A stretch of 64,000 bases of DNA, taken from the NCBI GenBank assembly GCA_963821505.1, contig CAWGEH010000026.1, forward strand, positions 1-64,000, written 5' to 3'. Source of the DNA: VAZQ01 sp963821505 (GTDB lineage Bacteria > Pseudomonadota > Alphaproteobacteria > Rhizobiales > Xanthobacteraceae). The translations under genes and the position numbers were made by a program. The notes below the pieces were generated by a model that saw only the letters and a list, made by a program, of their open reading frames with translations, was not told where the DNA came from and made no database searches. Positions 1-6,578 of the stretch are shown here, piece after piece (the stretch's first letter is position 1; each line of letters begins with the position of its first letter).

Positions 1-620
1 GCGCGCCGGAACGCCTCGGGCGAGATGCCGCGAGCTGCGAGCGCCGCGTTGACCGGCACGATTTCGAAGGCGCGCACATAGCCGCCGAGGGCATTGACGT
101 CGGCCACGCCAGGCACCGTACGTAACGCCGGCCGGATCACCCAGTCCAGCAGCGTCCGGCGCTCGGCGAGCGACAGGTCGGGGCTGTCGATCGTGAACAT
201 GAACATCTCGCCGAGCGGGCTGGTGATCGGGGCGAGGCCGCCGCTCACCCCCTCCGGCAGGTCGCGCGCGATGTTGGACAGGCGCTCCGTGACCTGGTTG
301 CGCGCCCAGTAGATGTCGGTGCCGTCCTCGAAATCGAGGGTGATGTCGGCGAGCGCGTATTTCGTCGTTGAGCGCAGGATCTTCTTGTTCGGGATCCCGA
401 GCAGCTCGAGCTCGATCGGCACGGTGATCCGCTGCTCGACCTCCTCGGGGGTGAGGCCCGGCGCCTTCATGATCACTTTCACCTGGACGGGCGAGACGTC
501 GGGAAATGCATCGATCGGCAAGGTGGGCAGGAAAACGGCGCCGGCGCCGATGAGGAGCAGCACGGCCAGGAGAACGAATAGCCGCTGCGACAGCGCGAAC
601 TCGACCAGGCGTTCGAGCAT
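1..620 (-). CDS. CusA/CzcA-family heavy-metal RND efflux pump, N-terminal part (runs off window)
   Basis: Inner-membrane proton-driven pump of a tripartite heavy-metal efflux system. About 206 N-terminal residues are visible: the start reads MLERLVEFALSQRLFVLLAV, with transmembrane helix 1 at about residues 11-31, followed by the family motif PTLPIDAFPDVSPVQVKV and a periplasmic porter segment (GTDIYWARNQVTERL). The ATG overlaps the stop of the upstream adaptor gene as ATGA, so translation is coupled. The catalytic transmembrane helix 4 lies outside the window, so the metal (monovalent Cu/Ag or divalent) cannot be decided. It is a different pump from the one at 6575-9833. Confidence 0.93.
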   Translation of the reverse strand, partial: MLERLVEFALSQRLFVLLAVLLLIGAGAVFLPTLPIDAFPDVSPVQVKVIMKAPGLTPEEVEQRITVPIELELLGIPNKKILRSTTKYALADITLDFEDGTDIYWARNQVTERLSNIARDLPEGVSGGLAPITSPLGEMFMFTIDSPDLSLAERRTLLDWVIRPALRTVPGVADVNALGGYVRAFEIVPVNAALAARGISPEAFRR

Positions 621-1759
621 CACTCAGCCGTCCCGAGCCCCTGCAGAATGCCCCGCAGCGCCGATACACCGCTGATCGCCACCGCGTCCTTGTCGTTGAT
701 TGCGCCGGAGACCACCACGTGGTCTTGGTCCTCGGCGACGAGCGTGACTGGCACCAGCCGAAAACCGCCCTCGATCGCGACGAAGACGGACGCGGCCTCG
801 CCGCGCCGGATGAGCGCGCTGTACGGGATCTCCCAGGCGGCCTCCCCGGGCGAGACAAAACTGATTCGCGCCGCAGCGGTCTGCCCCGGCCGCAGCTCTC
901 CCGTGTTCGGCACTTCGGCGCGGACAAGCACGGTTTGGGTCGCCGCATCGGCCGTCTCCGAGACCAACACGACCCGGCCCGGCGTGGCGTAGCCCTCGAC
1001 ATCCACCCGCGCGCCTGGCCGGATAGTGCGCACGCCGGATGCCGGGACGGCAATCTCGACCCACAGCGTCGACAGGCGTGCGAGCTTCAGGAGCGGGGCC
1101 GATTGCTCGATCCGCTGGCCGGGGGCGATCACGATGTCGACCACCGTTCCGGCTTCGGGCGCGTTCACCGACAGCGTCGCCGTGATCGCGGCCTCGTCGG
1201 TGAGCCGAGAAAGCGCAGTATCGGATATGCCGCTGAGGCGCAGCATCTGACGGCGCTCGGCCACGGCGATGCTCGCCTGGCGGGCTTCGGTCTGGCTGGT
1301 CTCCACGACTCGCCACGGTACGGCATTGCCCTTGAACAGCTCGCTGTTACGGCGCAGCTGCTGGGTCACCAGCACCTCCTGTTGGACCGCGTGGAGGTAC
1401 TCGCGCTGAAGCGACACGAAGCTCGGGCTCTCGAGGATCATCAGCGGCTGGCCCTGCTTTACCTGATCGCCGCGGGCGACGGAGAGGCTGCTGACCATGC
1501 CGGCGACCGGCGCGCTGACGACCCAGAGCTGCGGGGTCGGAATGACGATCTGCGCAGGGAACGCCAGAGTCTGGTCGGTCCGGCTCGAGATCGGATGCGC
1601 GACGCGAACGCCGAGGCTTTGGATCTGCGCCTGGCTGAGCTTGACCTCGGCTTCGGCTGTCGATGCGGCCACCGGCCAGGTGAGGCCGACCGCAAGGATT
1701 ATCCCGGTCAGCATTTGCCCTCTGCGGCGACTTGGCACCGGCTGAAGAGACTGCGCCAT
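620..1759 (-). CDS. HlyD-family periplasmic adaptor subunit of RND efflux system
   Basis: Membrane-fusion protein of 379 residues that links the RND pump to an outer-membrane channel. It has an N-terminal hydrophobic anchor or signal (about residues 15-36), a lipoyl-like half motif (VSAPVAGMVSSLSVARGDQV), a central helical hairpin (about 110-180), a second half motif (VNAPEAGTVVDIVIAPGQRI) and beta-barrel and membrane-proximal domains. The start at 1759 was chosen because GGAGG lies about 8 bases upstream; an in-frame extension to 1909 has arginine-rich, non-homologous-looking sequence. It overlaps the pump start by ATGA and follows the cytochrome b561 gene on the same strand. Confidence 0.92.
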   Translation of the reverse strand: MAQSLQPVPSRRRGQMLTGIILAVGLTWPVAASTAEAEVKLSQAQIQSLGVRVAHPISSRTDQTLAFPAQIVIPTPQLWVVSAPVAGMVSSLSVARGDQVKQGQPLMILESPSFVSLQREYLHAVQQEVLVTQQLRRNSELFKGNAVPWRVVETSQTEARQASIAVAERRQMLRLSGISDTALSRLTDEAAITATLSVNAPEAGTVVDIVIAPGQRIEQSAPLLKLARLSTLWVEIAVPASGVRTIRPGARVDVEGYATPGRVVLVSETADAATQTVLVRAEVPNTGELRPGQTAAARISFVSPGEAAWEIPYSALIRRGEAASVFVAIEGGFRLVPVTLVAEDQDHVVVSGAINDKDAVAISGVSALRGILQGLGTAE

Positions 1760-1838
1760 CGATGAGGCACCTCCGTGGGCGCGCGCGATCCCCAACGCCA
1801 AACCAATTAAAAGCCTACGTCCCCCATCGTTCGGCGTG

Positions 1839-1852
1839 TTGATCTGCGTCAA
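1839..1852 (-). promoter_or_regulatory. Fnr/FixK-type box upstream of the HlyD gene
   Basis: The minus strand reads TTGACGCAGATCAA, which fits the Fnr/FixK consensus TTGA-N6-TCAA. It lies 80 bases upstream of the HlyD start and overlaps the stop of the cytochrome b561 gene, so it may add an internal oxygen-responsive promoter to this operon. Function is inferred from sequence only. Confidence 0.55.
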
Positions 1853-2454
1853 TCGCCGTCGCCTCTTGCGGGGTGGGTCCCCTTTGTGCGCGGCAGGTCC
1901 TCTTTGCAACCCGTGATCATTGCTTTGACCAGGTTCTCTCTGTGCTCGAAGCTAGCGATCACAACGCCGAGCACGTGGACGACGATGAGGCCGACGACCA
2001 GATTGGCTGCCGTTTCGTGGAGTTCTTCGATCCATTTCGATCCCCAGAACGCGTCCGTCGTCATCATGTAGCCAGTGATGCAGGTGCTGGTCAGTGCCGC
2101 CAGAAGGGCGATGATCATGGCACCGCCCGCGGGATTATGCCCGAGGTAACGCGGTGCCCTGAGCAGGGCTAGATCACGCAGATAGGCGAGCACCTCCCGC
2201 GGGGGCCGCACGAAGCTGCGGAACCGGGCATGACGGCTACCAATGAACCCCCAGATGAAGCGTGCTGCGACCAGACCGGCAATGGCATAGCCGGCGGCGA
2301 CGTGCACCTGCTCGACCTCGTCCCCGGTCGCGTAGGCCACCAGAAACAACGTGGCCAGCGACCAGTGGAAAACCCGAATGAAGGGGTCCCATACTTTGAT
2401 CGTTGCCGGCGGCGTCTCGCCGCCGGCTTCGATCGTGTCGTTCACCGCGCTCAT
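1849..2454 (-). CDS. Cytochrome b561 family di-heme membrane protein
   Basis: Predicted four-helix b-type cytochrome of 201 residues that moves electrons across or within the inner membrane. After a short cytosolic segment come KVWDPFIRVFHWSLATLFL (helix 1 with a likely haem His), QVHVAAGYAIAGLVAARFIW (helix 2), a third helix near residues 120-140 and a C-terminal helix with two His (LHETAANLVVGLIVVHVLG). These paired histidines match hydrogenase-type cytochrome b561. The start at 2454 gives MSAVNDTIEAGG; longer in-frame extension runs antisense-like through the PepSY gene and is rejected. It sits 11 bases after the PepSY gene, and such pairs often reduce or sense metals, which is inference. 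Confidence 0.88.
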   Translation of the reverse strand: MSAVNDTIEAGGETPPATIKVWDPFIRVFHWSLATLFLVAYATGDEVEQVHVAAGYAIAGLVAARFIWGFIGSRHARFRSFVRPPREVLAYLRDLALLRAPRYLGHNPAGGAMIIALLAALTSTCITGYMMTTDAFWGSKWIEELHETAANLVVGLIVVHVLGVVIASFEHRENLVKAMITGCKEDLPRTKGTHPARGDGD

Positions 2455-2465
2455 GGCGCACGCCG

Positions 2466-2741
2466 TCAGAGCTGGCCGATGATCTGGCCGCTGGTCGGGT
2501 CGACGAAGAGTTCGACCCGGCCGCCGTTCTTGTCGATTGTATAAAGCTCCCCGCAGGCGTTCTTCAGCTTGGCCTTCTGCACCTTGTAGCCGAGGGCTTC
2601 GACCTTGGCCTGCAATTCCTGGATCGGCAGCCACTGGCTCTGGGGCGCCGACGTACACGGACGCCCAAGGCTGCCGGCCTGCGCGGTGGCGACAACGCCG
2701 AGGACCGCGGCGACACCGGCAGAAATAGCGATCTTGCGCAT
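2466..2741 (-). CDS. PepSY-domain periplasmic protein
   Basis: Small secreted protein of 91 residues. Residues 1-22 form a signal peptide (MRKIAISAGVAAVLGVVATA then QA). The mature part is one PepSY-like unit, with the typical KVEALGYKVQKAKLKNACGE and a C-terminal VELFVDPTSGQIIGQL strand-turn. It has two cysteines, one near the mature N-terminus and one in NACGE. It heads the cytochrome b561, HlyD and RND operon. PepSY domains are usually regulatory or inhibitory, and no substrate can be assigned. It is one of three separate PepSY proteins in this window. Confidence 0.85.
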   Translation of the reverse strand: MRKIAISAGVAAVLGVVATAQAGSLGRPCTSAPQSQWLPIQELQAKVEALGYKVQKAKLKNACGELYTIDKNGGRVELFVDPTSGQIIGQL

Positions 2742-2824
2742 GGATGGTCTCCACTCTTCGGCCCGGCCGCACCATGCGGCGGGCCACGACGGGAGACTGC
2801 CCGAATGGGACTGACGGCCGCCTG

Positions 2825-2838
2825 TTGATCTATGTCAG
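2825..2838 (-). promoter_or_regulatory. Fnr/FixK-like dyad upstream of the PepSY-led efflux operon
   Basis: The minus strand reads CTGACATAGATCAA, one base short of TTGA-N6-TCAA. It is 84 bases upstream of the PepSY start. A second, perfect copy lies at 1839-1852 in the same operon, which raises the chance that both are real sites for a Crp/Fnr-family regulator. Confidence 0.45.
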
Positions 2839-3422
2839 CAACCTGTCAGGTCGGCTGTGGCAGCCTATTTCGCGTGCCGGCGCCGTCCGCCGTGCGCCGA
2901 CGCCCGCCACGCGGCGCCCGCGGAGGCGCCCCGAGCGACCCGCGCGCGGCGCCGCCGAGAGACGACCCCCGCGGCACGTCCGCCGACGCGGCCCCGCCGC
3001 GCCCGGCGAGATGGCCGGCGCGCACGCCCGCCGCGACCGCCCGGCGCGCAAGACCACCGCCGGCCAGCAGCCCAGCGCCAACGGGCGCGGCCGCGGAGGG
3101 CGAGCCGCGCGCCACCAGCAGGGCCCCCGCCGGTGAGCGCGCCGCGCCGGGGCGCGGCCCGCCGCGCCGCCCAGGGCCCGACAAAGCGCCGCGGCCGGTA
3201 GACGCCGAACCGCCGACCCCGACGCCAAGGCGAGTCCTCATCGCGACGCCGGCGTCTGCAGCCAGCAGGAGGGGCCCGCTTGAGCTTCCGCGCCGGGCTC
3301 TACCCCGTCAAAATCGCCCGAGCCGTTGCGCTCGTATTGGGTCAATGTGACACGATAGCGAACATCGACCGTGCCCCTCGTCTGAGGCACGGACCACCAG
3401 CTGAATCGAATGGCCGGCGCGA
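2839..3422. other. Extremely GC-rich intergenic stretch, no supported gene
   Basis: From about 2880 to 3250 the sequence is nearly all G and C, and several frames on both strands stay open. The conceptual proteins are low-complexity Arg/Pro/Ala/Gly with no domain, signal peptide or ribosome binding site. I read the open frames as a by-product of composition. The final part, about 3280-3420, returns to normal composition and leads into the regulator at 3423. Confidence 0.6.
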
Positions 3423-3695
3423 GTGCCCAGAAAATTCTTCACCGCCAAGCAGGGCCAGTATCTGGCCTATATCCACCAGTACACGCGGTTGCACCGCCGT
3501 CCTCCGGCCGAAACCGACAGCAGGAACTTCCGCGTCAGCCCACCATCGGTTCACCAGATGGTGCTGACGCTCGAACGGGCGGGCTTCATCCGGAGGCAGC
3601 CGAGGACCCCCCGCAGCATCGAACTGCTCGTTGATCCCACCAACTGCCGGACGACTCTGATCCAAGGCTCAATCGGCAAAACAGGAGAGTACTAG
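3423..3695 (+). CDS. LexA/MarR-like winged-helix DNA-binding protein
   Basis: Protein of 90 residues with a GTG start. The segment KQGQYLAYIHQYTRLHRRPP followed by VSPPSVHQMVLTLERAGFI is a LexA-type winged helix-turn-helix, in which the PPSVHQMV helix would contact DNA. There is no effector or protease domain, so this is a stand-alone DNA-binding module. It lies 7 bases before the PepSY/two-component operon and may be cotranscribed with it. Whether it regulates that operon is unknown. Confidence 0.75.
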   Translation: MPRKFFTAKQGQYLAYIHQYTRLHRRPPAETDSRNFRVSPPSVHQMVLTLERAGFIRRQPRTPRSIELLVDPTNCRTTLIQGSIGKTGEY

Positions 3696-3702
3696 TCGAA
3701 TT

Positions 3703-4032
3703 GTGGGCTTGTCCATGGCGTTAAGGGCTCGTGCGGGAATGCGCGCATTAGTGCTGGCGGCGACAGTGTTGGTCGCGGGAGGGCTTGGCCAGGCGCATGG
3801 GCGCGACCACGACGCGGCCCGCCGCGCGGTCAAGGCCGGAGAGATCCGTCCGCTGATGGACATTTTGAACGAAATCCGCAGCCAGCTGCCGGGGGAGATC
3901 ATCGGGGTCGAGATCGAACAAAAGAAGGGCCGCTGGGTTTATGAATTTCGCGCTATCGACAGTAAAGGGCGTCTGTTCGAGATCCATGTCGATGCGCGCA
4001 GCGGTGCGATCGAGGGCGTGAAGGAGAAGTAA
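3703..4032 (+). CDS. PepSY-domain secreted protein linked to a two-component system
   Basis: Protein of 109 residues. A hydrophobic signal (RALVLAATVLVAGGLGQAHG) precedes a PepSY unit containing ILNEIRSQLPGEIIGVEIEQ and the closing EIHVDARSGAIEGVKEK. The start is GTG at 3703, 13 bases after GGAGAG; an in-frame ATG at 3715 is the alternative. The stop overlaps the response regulator start (TAATG), so the two are translationally coupled. Such PepSY proteins sit beside PmrA/QseB-type systems and are thought to modulate periplasmic sensing of the kinase, which is inference here. Confidence 0.85.
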   Translation: MGLSMALRARAGMRALVLAATVLVAGGLGQAHGRDHDAARRAVKAGEIRPLMDILNEIRSQLPGEIIGVEIEQKKGRWVYEFRAIDSKGRLFEIHVDARSGAIEGVKEK

Positions 4033-4697
4033 TGCGCGCGCTCCTTGTCGAGGACGAGCGGCGGATTGCTTCGGACATTTCACGCGCGCTCGAAGCTTCG
4101 GGCTACGTGGTCGAGACCGTGAGCAACGGCGAGGATGCGTGGTTCCGGGGCGACACCGAGGAATACGGGGTCGTGATCCTCGATCTTGGCCTGCCCGGCA
4201 TGGACGGCCTTGCGGTCCTCAAGCGTTGGCGCGCGAACGGGCGGCACATGCCCGTCCTCATTTTGAGCGCGCGCGGAAGTTGGGCCGAGCGGGTCGACGG
4301 CATCGATGCCGGCGCTGACGATTACTTACCGAAGCCCTTCCAAATGGAGGAATTGCTGGCGCGGCTCCGCTCGATCGTGCGCCGCTCCGCAGGGCACGCG
4401 TCATCTGTCATCACCGCAGGCGACCTTAGGCTCGACGAGCGGCAGATGAAGGTGAGCGTGCGGGGCGTGCCGATCGCGCTCTCGGTTCTAGAGTATCGGC
4501 TCGTCGCTTACCTGTTTCGGCATCGTGGCCGAGTTGTATCGCAGCAGGAGCTGGATGAGAACGTCTACGGTCACGGGGAAGAGCACGATTCGAACACTCT
4601 GGAAGTTCTGATCGGCCGCGTGCGCAGGAAACTGGGCGCCAATGTGATCGAGACGCGCCGCGGATTCGGCTACATGATTCCGGAGGTGCCGGCATGA
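4032..4697 (+). CDS. OmpR/PhoB-family response regulator
   Basis: DNA-binding response regulator of 221 residues. The receiver domain (1-115) has acidic residues E7 and D8, the phosphoacceptor D51 in VVILDLGLPGMDG and the conserved K101 in YLPKPF. The C-terminal winged helix (about 125-218) ends with the recognition-helix motif SNTLEVLIGRVRRKLG. It lies between the PepSY gene and the kinase, overlapping both by a few bases, which makes a classic three-gene sensory operon. The short linker and QseB/PmrA-like layout suggest response to metals or envelope stress, but the signal is not visible. Confidence 0.95.
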   Translation: MRALLVEDERRIASDISRALEASGYVVETVSNGEDAWFRGDTEEYGVVILDLGLPGMDGLAVLKRWRANGRHMPVLILSARGSWAERVDGIDAGADDYLPKPFQMEELLARLRSIVRRSAGHASSVITAGDLRLDERQMKVSVRGVPIALSVLEYRLVAYLFRHRGRVVSQQELDENVYGHGEEHDSNTLEVLIGRVRRKLGANVIETRRGFGYMIPEVPA

Positions 4698-6073
4698 GAT
4701 GGAACTCGCTGCGGCTGCGGCTCATGGCCGGTGGAATCGGCGCAATCCTGCTCGCGCTCCTGGTCGCCGGCGGCGGCTTGATCCTGCTGTTCGAGCGTCA
4801 CGTCGCCCGCACGCTCGCCGATGGTCTCGACGTCCATCTCCAGCAATTGCTTGCCGGCATCGATGTCGATCCGCAGGGTCATCTTGTGGTCACGCGGCCG
4901 CCGGCCGATCCCCGCTTCGCCGATCCTCTCTCGGGTCTGTATTGGCAGGTGAGCGATGATCGCGGTGATCTCCTGCGCTCACGCTCGCTGTGGGACACGA
5001 CGATGGCGTTGCCGGTCGATGAGCCTGCGCCGGGGCAGGTCCATCGTCACGAGGTGCGGGGGCCAGGCGGGGTTCGCATGCTTGTCGCAGAGCGGGTGGT
5101 CAGCCTTGCTGTCGACGATCGCCGCGTGCCGGTGCGCGTGGCGGTGGCCGCCGATCTCGCGCGGGTGTCGGCGGCCACAACCGCGTTCGCGAAGGACCTT
5201 ACCATCGCGCTTTCGCTCCTTGCTCTTGTGCTCGCCATCGCCACTTCGATGCAGGTCGGTCTCGGCCTGCGGCCGCTCGATCTGCTGCGCCGGGGCGTAG
5301 CCGACATCAGCGCCGGGCGCAGCCGTCATCTACCGTCCGCGGTGCCGTTCGAGGTTCGGCCGCTGGTCGAGGAGGTCAACGCGCTGCTCGATGCCCAGGA
5401 GCGGGAGATTGAGCGCTCGCGCTCCCAGGCAGCCGATCTGGCCCATGGGCTCAAGACGCCGCTTGCAGCGCTCGCTGCGGATGCGGCTCGGTTGCGCGAA
5501 CATGGCGAGCACGCAATCGCGCGGGATGTCGAGACGGTGGGCGAGACCATGAGCCGCCACGTCGATCGCGAGCTGGCGCGGGCCCGCGTGCGTGGGGGCC
5601 TCCGGCGCGGTGCAAGGTTCTCCACCGAGCTTGCGCCGCTCGTGCACTCGCTCGTTTCGACGCTTGCTCGGACACCTGTCGGCACGCGGGTCGCGTTCGA
5701 GCCGGACATTGCGGACGACCTCCGCCTGCCGCTCGACCGGACCGACCTCGCTGAAGTGCTCGGCAACCTGCTCGAAAACGCCGCGCGCCATGCGGCATCA
5801 CGCGTCCGCATCGCAGCCGGTCGCGCCTCCGCGCGTCCGTCAATCGTTATCGAGGACGACGGAGAGGGGATCGCGCCGGCCCAATTGCCGCGCGTGCTCG
5901 AACGAGGCGCGCGTCTCGACGAGAGCGGCGAGGGCGCCGGCCTCGGACTCGCGATCGCCCAGGATGTTCTCGACGCCTATGGCTGGCGTATCGATCTCGC
6001 CAGATCGGAACTCGGCGGCGTCAAGGCTACTGTATCACCCAAACCCATGCATTCTGCCCGAAGCCAGGAGTAG
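4694..6073 (+). CDS. Sensor histidine kinase, partner of the upstream regulator
   Basis: Membrane kinase of 459 residues. It has transmembrane helix 1 at about 12-33, a periplasmic sensor of about 135 residues, transmembrane helix 2 at about 169-190, HAMP, a HisKA helix with phosphoacceptor H251 (DLAHGLKTPLAAL), and a C-terminal ATPase with N box (NLLENAARHAA), G1 box (EDDGEGI) and G2 box (GAGLGLAIA). All catalytic motifs are intact. The start overlaps the regulator stop by ATGA. The H-box HGLKTPL is typical of PhoQ/QseC-like kinases. Confidence 0.95.
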   Translation: MRWNSLRLRLMAGGIGAILLALLVAGGGLILLFERHVARTLADGLDVHLQQLLAGIDVDPQGHLVVTRPPADPRFADPLSGLYWQVSDDRGDLLRSRSLWDTTMALPVDEPAPGQVHRHEVRGPGGVRMLVAERVVSLAVDDRRVPVRVAVAADLARVSAATTAFAKDLTIALSLLALVLAIATSMQVGLGLRPLDLLRRGVADISAGRSRHLPSAVPFEVRPLVEEVNALLDAQEREIERSRSQAADLAHGLKTPLAALAADAARLREHGEHAIARDVETVGETMSRHVDRELARARVRGGLRRGARFSTELAPLVHSLVSTLARTPVGTRVAFEPDIADDLRLPLDRTDLAEVLGNLLENAARHAASRVRIAAGRASARPSIVIEDDGEGIAPAQLPRVLERGARLDESGEGAGLGLAIAQDVLDAYGWRIDLARSELGGVKATVSPKPMHSARSQE

Positions 6074-6157
6074 CTTGCGTTGCTCGAGTATTCAGGGTCC
6101 CCGTCCCCTGATTGGGCTTCATGCCCGGGGCAATCAATCGAAACAGGGCGTCTTCGC

Positions 6158-6376
6158 ATGCAGATGCTGACGGCGCTTTTCTTCGGAGCAATTCTCGTGG
6201 GTTGGTCTTATCCGGCGTGGTCACAGCAACAACATTCACATTCAGCCCCCTCACCTCACCCCAGCCAGGTCATCAACGCGGCCATAGCCGAAGGTGAAGC
6301 GTTCGCTCGGCTTCTAGCGTGCAAACCAGAATGCGATCGCAAGCGGGAGGCGGTCGCGGCATCGCCGAAATTATGA
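6158..6376 (+). CDS. Truncated secreted His-rich ORF running into antisense pseudogene sequence
   Basis: ORF of 72 codons. Residues 1-23 look like a genuine signal peptide (MQMLTALFFGAILVGWSYPA) and are followed by QQQHSHSAPSPH. From about residue 32 (nucleotide 6251) the frame reads through the reverse complement of a CDF transporter fragment, so the rest is not homologous protein. It follows the kinase gene by 84 bases and was probably the last gene of that operon before a deletion removed its 3' part. Whether the stub is expressed is unknown. Confidence 0.4.
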   Translation: MQMLTALFFGAILVGWSYPAWSQQQHSHSAPSPHPSQVINAAIAEGEAFARLLACKPECDRKREAVAASPKL

Positions 6377-6578
6377 ATGGTATCGGCGAGCAGCGCCACG
6401 CTGCCGGAGACAAAGACGACCAAGAGCTGCAATAGGCGGTGGCGGCGAGGCCGACCCGACCACATAGTCCCCGGTCGCTGGTCGCGATCAAGGGATCGAC
6501 GATGCCATGGGTGTGGCCATGGCCAGCCGAATGATCATGCCCATGATCGTATGATTGTTCGCCCAGATGATCATTCAT
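6251..6578 (-). pseudogene. CDF (DmeF-like) cation diffusion facilitator, truncated and frameshifted
   Basis: Reading from 6578 on the minus strand, the N-terminus is His-rich (MNDHLGEQSYDHGHDHSAGH), as in DmeF-type Co/Ni exporters. The protein then continues in a second frame (LLQLLVVFVSGSVALLADTI then HNFGDAATA), then in a third frame (LPLAIAFWFAR, an in-frame TAG, then KPSERFTFGYGRVDDLAG), and stops at 6251. At least two frameshifts, one nonsense codon and loss of about two thirds of the protein make it non-functional. Its ATG overlaps the czcA stop (ATGA), so it was the last gene of the dmeR-czcBA operon. Confidence 0.85.

Noticed and set aside
719..1765. 348-codon plus-strand frame opposite the HlyD gene
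   Set aside because: Antisense shadow of a well conserved adaptor protein; product is Arg/Asp/His-rich without family features.
2832..3350. Overlapping 90-170 codon open frames on both strands of the GC block
   Set aside because: Low-complexity Arg/Pro/Ala products with no domain, signal or ribosome binding site; explained by base composition.
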